Assembly (NCBI RefSeq): GCF_004145845.1
Contig: NZ_SELP01000008.1
Span: 62,001-126,000 of the forward strand
From: Loktanella sp. IMCC34160
Lineage (GTDB): Bacteria > Pseudomonadota > Alphaproteobacteria > Rhodobacterales > Rhodobacteraceae
Length of the DNA: 64,000 nucleotides
Direction of reading: 5' to 3'
Part shown: positions 59,820 through 64,000 of the stretch, in pieces
How the letters are laid out: each line of letters begins with the position of its first letter
How positions within the stretch are numbered: position 1 is the first letter of the stretch
Made by a program: the position numbers and the translations under genes
The notes under the pieces: model-generated
Databases searched by the model: none
What the model was told of the DNA's origin: nothing
Seen by the model: the letters and a program-made list of their open reading frames with translations, nothing else

Positions 59820-62438
59820 ATGAACTTCGAAAAGTTCACCGAGCGGTCGCGCGGCTTCATTCAGGCCGCCCAGACGATCGCTATGCGGGAAAGCCATCAA
59901 CGCGTGCTTCCCGAACACCTGCTCAAGGCATTGATGGATGACGATCAGGGGCTTGCTGCCAATCTGATCCGGTCGGCCGGTGGTAGCCCGGAACAGGTCA
60001 CCTCTGCCGTGGATGCGCTTGTGGCCAAACAGCCCAAGGTGTCTGGCGGCGACGGGCAGGTCTATGTCGATCCCTCGCTCGCCCGTGTTCTGGACGAGGC
60101 CGAACAGGTCGCCAAGAAGGCCGGGGACAGCTTTGTTCCCGTCGAACGGATGCTGACCGCGCTTGCGCTGGTCAAAACCCGCGCGAAAGAGGCGCTGGAG
60201 GCCGGGGCCGTCAACGCCCAGAAGATCAACGCCGCCATCAACGATCTGCGCAAGGGGCGCACCGCCGACAGCGCCAGCGCCGAGGATGGCTATGACGCGC
60301 TCAAAAAATACGCCCGCGACCTGACCGAGGCCGCCGAGCAAGGCAAGATCGACCCGATCATCGGTCGGGACGAGGAAATTCGCCGCGCCATGCAGGTGCT
60401 GTCGCGCCGAACCAAGAACAACCCGGTGCTGATCGGTGAACCGGGCGTCGGTAAAACCGCCATCGCCGAAGGGCTTGCCCTGCGGATCGTCGACGGCGAC
60501 GTGCCCGAATCCCTACGTAACAAACGTCTGATGGCGCTAGACATGGGCGCGCTGATTGCCGGTGCGAAGTACCGGGGCGAATTCGAGGAACGGCTGAAGG
60601 CCGTCCTGAAAGAGATCGAGGCCGCCGCTGGCGAAATCATCCTTTTCATCGACGAAATGCACGTGCTTGTCGGCGCGGGCAAGACAGATGGCGCGATGGA
60701 TGCCGCCAACCTGATCAAACCCGCCCTTGCACGGGGTGAATTGCACTGCGTCGGCGCAACCACGCTGGATGAATACCGCAAGTATGTCGAAAAGGACGCG
60801 GCCCTTGCCCGCCGGTTCCAACCGCTTCTGGTGGACGAGCCGACGGTGGAAGACACCGTGTCGATCCTGCGCGGCATCAAGGAAAAATACGAGATGCACC
60901 ATGGTGTCCGAATCTCGGACGCGGCGCTTGTAGCGGCGGCGACCCTGTCCCACCGCTACATCACTGACCGCTTTCTGCCGGACAAGGCGATCGACCTCAT
61001 GGACGAAGCCGCCAGTCGCCTGCGGATGGAAGTGGACAGCAAGCCCGAGGAGCTGGACGCGCTCGACCGTCAGATCCTGCAAATGCAGATCGAGGCCGAG
61101 GCGCTGAAGAAAGAGGACGACGCTGCGTCGAAGGATCGTCTGGCCAAGCTGGAAAAGGAACTGTCGGACCTTCAAGACCGGTCGTCCGAGATGACCGCCA
61201 AGTGGCAGGCGGAACGGGACAAGCTGGAAGGCGCACGCGCCATGAAAGAACAGCTTGACCGGGCCCGTGCCGATCTGGACATCGCCAAGCGCGAAGGCAA
61301 CCTCGCCCGCGCGGGGGAGCTGTCCTACGGCGTCATCCCCGACCTTGAACGCAAGCTGGCCGAGGCGGAGACCGCCGAGGAAGACGGGGTCATGGTCGAA
61401 GAGGCCGTGCGCCCGGAACAGATTGCCGAGGTGGTCGAACGCTGGACCGGCATCCCGACCAGCCGGATGTTGGAAGGCGAACGGGAAAAGCTGCTGCGGA
61501 TGGAAGAGGGCCTGCACAAGCGGGTCATCGGCCAAAACGCTGCCGTCCGTGCGGTGGCCAATGCCGTGCGTCGTGCCCGTGCGGGCCTGAACGACGAGAA
61601 TCGCCCGCTGGGGTCGTTCCTGTTCCTCGGGCCGACCGGGGTCGGCAAGACCGAGCTGACCAAGGCCGTGGCCGAATTCCTGTTTGATGACGACAACGCG
61701 ATGGTCCGCGTCGACATGTCCGAATTCATGGAAAAGCACAGCGTCGCCCGGCTGATTGGCGCCCCTCCGGGCTATGTCGGCTATGACGAAGGCGGTGTTC
61801 TGACCGAAGCGGTGCGGCGGCGGCCCTATCAGGTTGTCCTGTTCGACGAGGTCGAAAAGGCGCATCCGGACGTGTTCAACGTTCTGCTGCAGGTTCTGGA
61901 TGACGGCGTTCTGACCGATGGTCAGGGCCGCACCGTGGACTTCAAGCAGACACTGATCGTGCTGACGTCGAACCTTGGGGCGCAGGCGCTGAGCCAGCTT
62001 CCTGACGGGGCGGATGCCTCGGACGCAAAGCGCGACGTGATGGATGCGGTCCGGGCGCACTTCCGGCCCGAATTCCTGAACCGTCTGGACGAAACGATCA
62101 TCTTTGACCGTCTGGGTCGGGCCGATATGGACGGGATCGTGGATATCCAGCTTGCCCGCCTTGAAAAGCGGCTGGCCGGGCGGAACATCCAACTCGATCT
62201 GGATGATGGTGCGCGCAAGTGGCTCGCCGATGAAGGCTATGATCCGGTCTTCGGGGCGCGGCCACTCAAGCGGGTGATCCAGCGGGCGTTGCAGGACCAA
62301 CTGGCTGAAATGCTGTTGGCCGGTGATGTGAAGGACGGCGACACCATCCCGGTCAGCGCCGGGGCGGACGGGTTGATCGTTGGGGACAGGATTGCGGGAA
62401 GCAACCGGCCCCGACCCGATGATGCCGTCGTGCACTAA
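59820..62438 (+). CDS. clpB: ATP-dependent disaggregase ClpB
   Basis: An 872-residue Hsp104/ClpB chaperone. The N-domain starts [20 protein letters not shown]. Walker A motifs are GEPGVGKT (from residue 206) and GPTGVGKT (from about 603). Between them is the coiled-coil M domain (about 400-530), which distinguishes ClpB from ClpA/ClpC and docks DnaK. It resolubilises aggregated protein after heat. The ATG at 59820 follows GGAAGGAG. A terminator follows at 62462. Confidence 0.96.
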   Translation: MNFEKFTERSRGFIQAAQTIAMRESHQRVLPEHLLKALMDDDQGLAANLIRSAGGSPEQVTSAVDALVAKQPKVSGGDGQVYVDPSLARVLDEAEQVAKKAGDSFVPVERMLTALALVKTRAKEALEAGAVNAQKINAAINDLRKGRTADSASAEDGYDALKKYARDLTEAAEQGKIDPIIGRDEEIRRAMQVLSRRTKNNPVLIGEPGVGKTAIAEGLALRIVDGDVPESLRNKRLMALDMGALIAGAKYRGEFEERLKAVLKEIEAAAGEIILFIDEMHVLVGAGKTDGAMDAANLIKPALARGELHCVGATTLDEYRKYVEKDAALARRFQPLLVDEPTVEDTVSILRGIKEKYEMHHGVRISDAALVAAATLSHRYITDRFLPDKAIDLMDEAASRLRMEVDSKPEELDALDRQILQMQIEAEALKKEDDAASKDRLAKLEKELSDLQDRSSEMTAKWQAERDKLEGARAMKEQLDRARADLDIAKREGNLARAGELSYGVIPDLERKLAEAETAEEDGVMVEEAVRPEQIAEVVERWTGIPTSRMLEGEREKLLRMEEGLHKRVIGQNAAVRAVANAVRRARAGLNDENRPLGSFLFLGPTGVGKTELTKAVAEFLFDDDNAMVRVDMSEFMEKHSVARLIGAPPGYVGYDEGGVLTEAVRRRPYQVVLFDEVEKAHPDVFNVLLQVLDDGVLTDGQGRTVDFKQTLIVLTSNLGAQALSQLPDGADASDAKRDVMDAVRAHFRPEFLNRLDETIIFDRLGRADMDGIVDIQLARLEKRLAGRNIQLDLDDGARKWLADEGYDPVFGARPLKRVIQRALQDQLAEMLLAGDVKDGDTIPVSAGADGLIVGDRIAGSNRPRPDDAVVH

Positions 62439-62461
62439 ACATTAAAAACTTGAAATGTGTT

Positions 62462-62498
62462 TTGCGCCCCCGCATATCTGTGGGGGCGCAATTCTTTT
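62462..62498 (+). terminator. Rho-independent terminator of clpB
   Basis: Stem TTGCGCCCCC / GGGGGCGCAA, extended by GCA/TGT pairs to a four-base loop, then TTCTTTT. It lies 12 bases before the next start codon, so the methyltransferase gene may partly depend on read-through. Confidence 0.88.
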
Positions 62499-62509
62499 GA
62501 GGGTGCGGA

Positions 62510-63130
62510 ATGTCAAAACAGGAACATTGGAACGCCGTCTACGGTGCGAGGGCCGAGGAGGCATTGACCTGGTTCGAGCCGACGGCGGAGCTGTCGCTGC
62601 AATTGTTCGACGAGTTCAGCGTCAAAGGCGCAAAGATCATCGACGTCGGTGGCGGGGCATCCCGCTTTGTCGATGGGCTTGTCGCAAGGGGCGCCGGGCC
62701 GATTACCGTTCTGGACCTGTCGCCGGAAGCACTAGAAACCTCCAAGACCCGGTTGGGGGCGATGGCCGACACCGTCAACTGGGTCGCGGCCGACATCACC
62801 GAATGGACGCCGTCATCGCAATGGGACTTTTGGCACGACCGCGCCGTGTTCCATTTTCTGACGGAACGGAATCAACGCGCCACTTATTTCCGTGCCCTGT
62901 CTGCCGGGCTCGCCCCCGGCGGGGTGGCCATCATCGCGACCTTCGCGCCGGACGGTCCCGAGAAGTGTTCCAACCTGCCGGTTCAGCGGTGGTCGTCAGC
63001 CGACCTCGCGGTCGAGGCGGAGACGCATCAGCCCGGCCTTTTGCATCTGGTTGAGGGACGCCGCCATGTTCATGTGACCCCGAAAGGCAATCTCCAGCCC
63101 TTCGAGGTCAGCATTTTCAAGCGTGTATAA
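62510..63130 (+). CDS. Class I SAM-dependent methyltransferase
   Basis: A 206-residue Rossmann methyltransferase. Motif I is KIIDVGGGASRFVDGLVARG (about residues 42-61), motif II follows with VLDLSPEALETSK, and ADITEWTP marks the adenine-binding acidic strand. A WFEP motif near residue 23 and DFWHDRAVFHFLTE are typical of a subgroup annotated only as methyltransferase domain. Substrate unknown. GAGGGTG precedes the ATG. Confidence 0.82.
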   Translation: MSKQEHWNAVYGARAEEALTWFEPTAELSLQLFDEFSVKGAKIIDVGGGASRFVDGLVARGAGPITVLDLSPEALETSKTRLGAMADTVNWVAADITEWTPSSQWDFWHDRAVFHFLTERNQRATYFRALSAGLAPGGVAIIATFAPDGPEKCSNLPVQRWSSADLAVEAETHQPGLLHLVEGRRHVHVTPKGNLQPFEVSIFKRV

Positions 63131-63141
63131 TAGCCGCGAAA

Positions 63142-63618
63142 TTACATCGGCGGCATGATCACCTTGTCGATCACGTGGATCACGCCGTTCGACGCTTCGA
63201 TGTCGGCGGTCACGACGGTCGCGTCATTGACCATGACACTGTCGCCAAGGCCGATGGTGATTTCGGCCCCGTTCACGGTGGCGGCCATCATCCCGTCAGA
63301 CAGGTCGGTCGACATGACCTTCCCGGCAACCACGTGATAGGTCAGGATCGCGGCCAGCGCTTCCGGATCGGCAAGCAGCGCCTCGACGGTGCCTTCCGGC
63401 AGGGCGGCAAAGGCCTCGTCGGTCGGGGCGAAGACAGTGAACGGGCCTTCACCTTTCAGGGTATCGACCAGGCCGGCCGCTTCAACCGCGGCAACCAGCG
63501 TGGTGAAGCTGCCCGCGCCGACGGCGGTGTCGACGATATCCATCGAATGACCAGCGGCATAGGCCGGGGCAGACAGGGTGGTGGCGGCGGCAAGGGCGAT
63601 AAAGGTTCTGCGAAGCAT
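63142..63618 (-). CDS. Fasciclin-domain secreted protein
   Basis: A 158-residue protein with a signal peptide ([21 protein letters not shown]) and one FAS1 domain: [39 protein letters not shown] (H1 region), [11 protein letters not shown] (YH motif) and [13 protein letters not shown] at the end. Likely periplasmic or surface adhesion or matrix protein. Convergent with the methyltransferase gene, 11 bases apart. Confidence 0.9.
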   Translation of the reverse strand: MLRRTFIALAAATTLSAPAYAAGHSMDIVDTAVGAGSFTTLVAAVEAAGLVDTLKGEGPFTVFAPTDEAFAALPEGTVEALLADPEALAAILTYHVVAGKVMSTDLSDGMMAATVNGAEITIGLGDSVMVNDATVVTADIEASNGVIHVIDKVIMPPM

Positions 63619-63865
63619 TCTGTAGTTCCTCCGTTGAGGATGCCGTCATTGGCATCTGAGAGGGATACGCCTGCTGTCCGGTTTGGATGACCGGATATTT
63701 TCGCCTATCCCGCTTGACTGAGGCCCAAGCCGGACTAAGCCGCCGCCATTTTGGATTTCCAGTCAAATCCAGTTGATCACTTGTGATCGAAACAACGGTT
63801 TGATCGGCATCATTGACCCGGCGGCCCCCTCTGCGCAGGCTGGGCTCAAACCAAAGGAGCCGCCG

Positions 63866-64000
63866 ATGTTTTCCGAATTCACTGTCAATGTGCTCGAGGC
63901 GCTGGCCCTCTTCTTCATCCTGATCGTGGGGATCGGCGCGGCAGCCGTTTTGGCGCTGTTCATCATCGACCGGTCTCAGGGGCGGGACGCGGTGCGGCGC
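63866..64000 (+). CDS. N-terminus of a membrane protein, probably FMN-binding glutamate synthase-like (partial)
   Basis: The first 45 codons are in the window, after AAAGGAG. One transmembrane helix (ALALFFILIVGIGAAAVLAL) is followed by FIIDRSQGRDAVRR. This resembles the start of FMN-binding glutamate synthase family proteins, where a helix precedes D-x-x-Q-x-x-x-x-x-x-R-R-N-Y-P. The identity rests only on this short stretch. Confidence 0.4.
   Translation, partial: MFSEFTVNVLEALALFFILIVGIGAAAVLALFIIDRSQGRDAVRR

Noticed and set aside
60537-62435. Minus-strand frame of 632 codons
   Set aside because: Antisense to clpB; shadow frame.

Overview
The window reads as a chromosomal segment of an alphaproteobacterium of the order Rhodobacterales (Rhodobacter/Roseobacter-like). 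The basis is the combination of high GC, densely packed short operons, an L-malyl-CoA/beta-methylmalyl-CoA lyase, MipZ and TrcR (DUF1013) cell-cycle proteins, a class I lysyl-tRNA synthetase, a COQ9-family protein, DUF1244 and DUF2793 proteins, and RTX-type calcium-binding proteins. No rRNA operon, integrase, transposase or CRISPR array was found. All functional assignments come from reading motifs by eye; no database search was run.

Layout. 1-6.2 kb: tail of a GyrI-like gene, mcl1, and a four-gene cluster dgcN-dgcA-ilvD-dat that looks like a D-glutamate/D-amino-acid utilisation module. 6.2-9.2 kb: two tandem RTX proteins, DUF1244, an N-formylglutamate amidohydrolase. 9.3-16.9 kb: housekeeping genes (pyk, rpmI-rplT, pheS-pheT, a GNAT, a YtoQ-like protein, mscL). 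17-31.6 kb: P450, ald with a divergent Lrp-type regulator, rpsU, COQ9, a quinone oxidoreductase, RNase T2, trcR, an unknown membrane protein, mipZ, a DEAD-box helicase, a GGDEF protein, rpmE, rplS, a TerB-like protein, lysS and a DUF4864 protein.

31.8-43.3 kb is the accessory region and the most interesting part. A large beta-helix (pectate-lyase-like) protein is followed by a DUF3995 protein and two convergent sulfotransferases. A minus-strand run then contains, in transcription order, a DUF2793 phage-type protein, a 97-residue phage-tail-associated protein, a glycosyltransferase with N-terminal repeats, a second glycosyltransferase, an 815-residue three-enzyme fusion (glycerol-3-phosphate cytidylyltransferase, CDP-glycerol glycerophosphotransferase, glycerophosphodiesterase-like domain) and one of the sulfotransferases. 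I infer a surface polymer containing glycerol phosphate, possibly sulfated, placed beside virion-type adhesin genes such as those used by gene transfer agents of this order.

43.5-64 kb: a second DEAD-box helicase with a long basic tail, a complete oppABCDF transporter (minus strand), a hemerythrin protein, rpmJ, tRNA-Val(GAC), a second N-formylglutamate amidohydrolase, dinB, a BNR-repeat protein, a periplasmic protein, a NUDIX hydrolase, an SPFH/NfeD pair, pyrF, clpB with a candidate heat-shock promoter, a methyltransferase, a fasciclin protein and the start of a probable FMN-binding glutamate synthase-like gene cut by the window end. Rho-independent terminators are unusually easy to see, and three convergent gene pairs overlap by sharing a CTAG palindrome as both stop codons.
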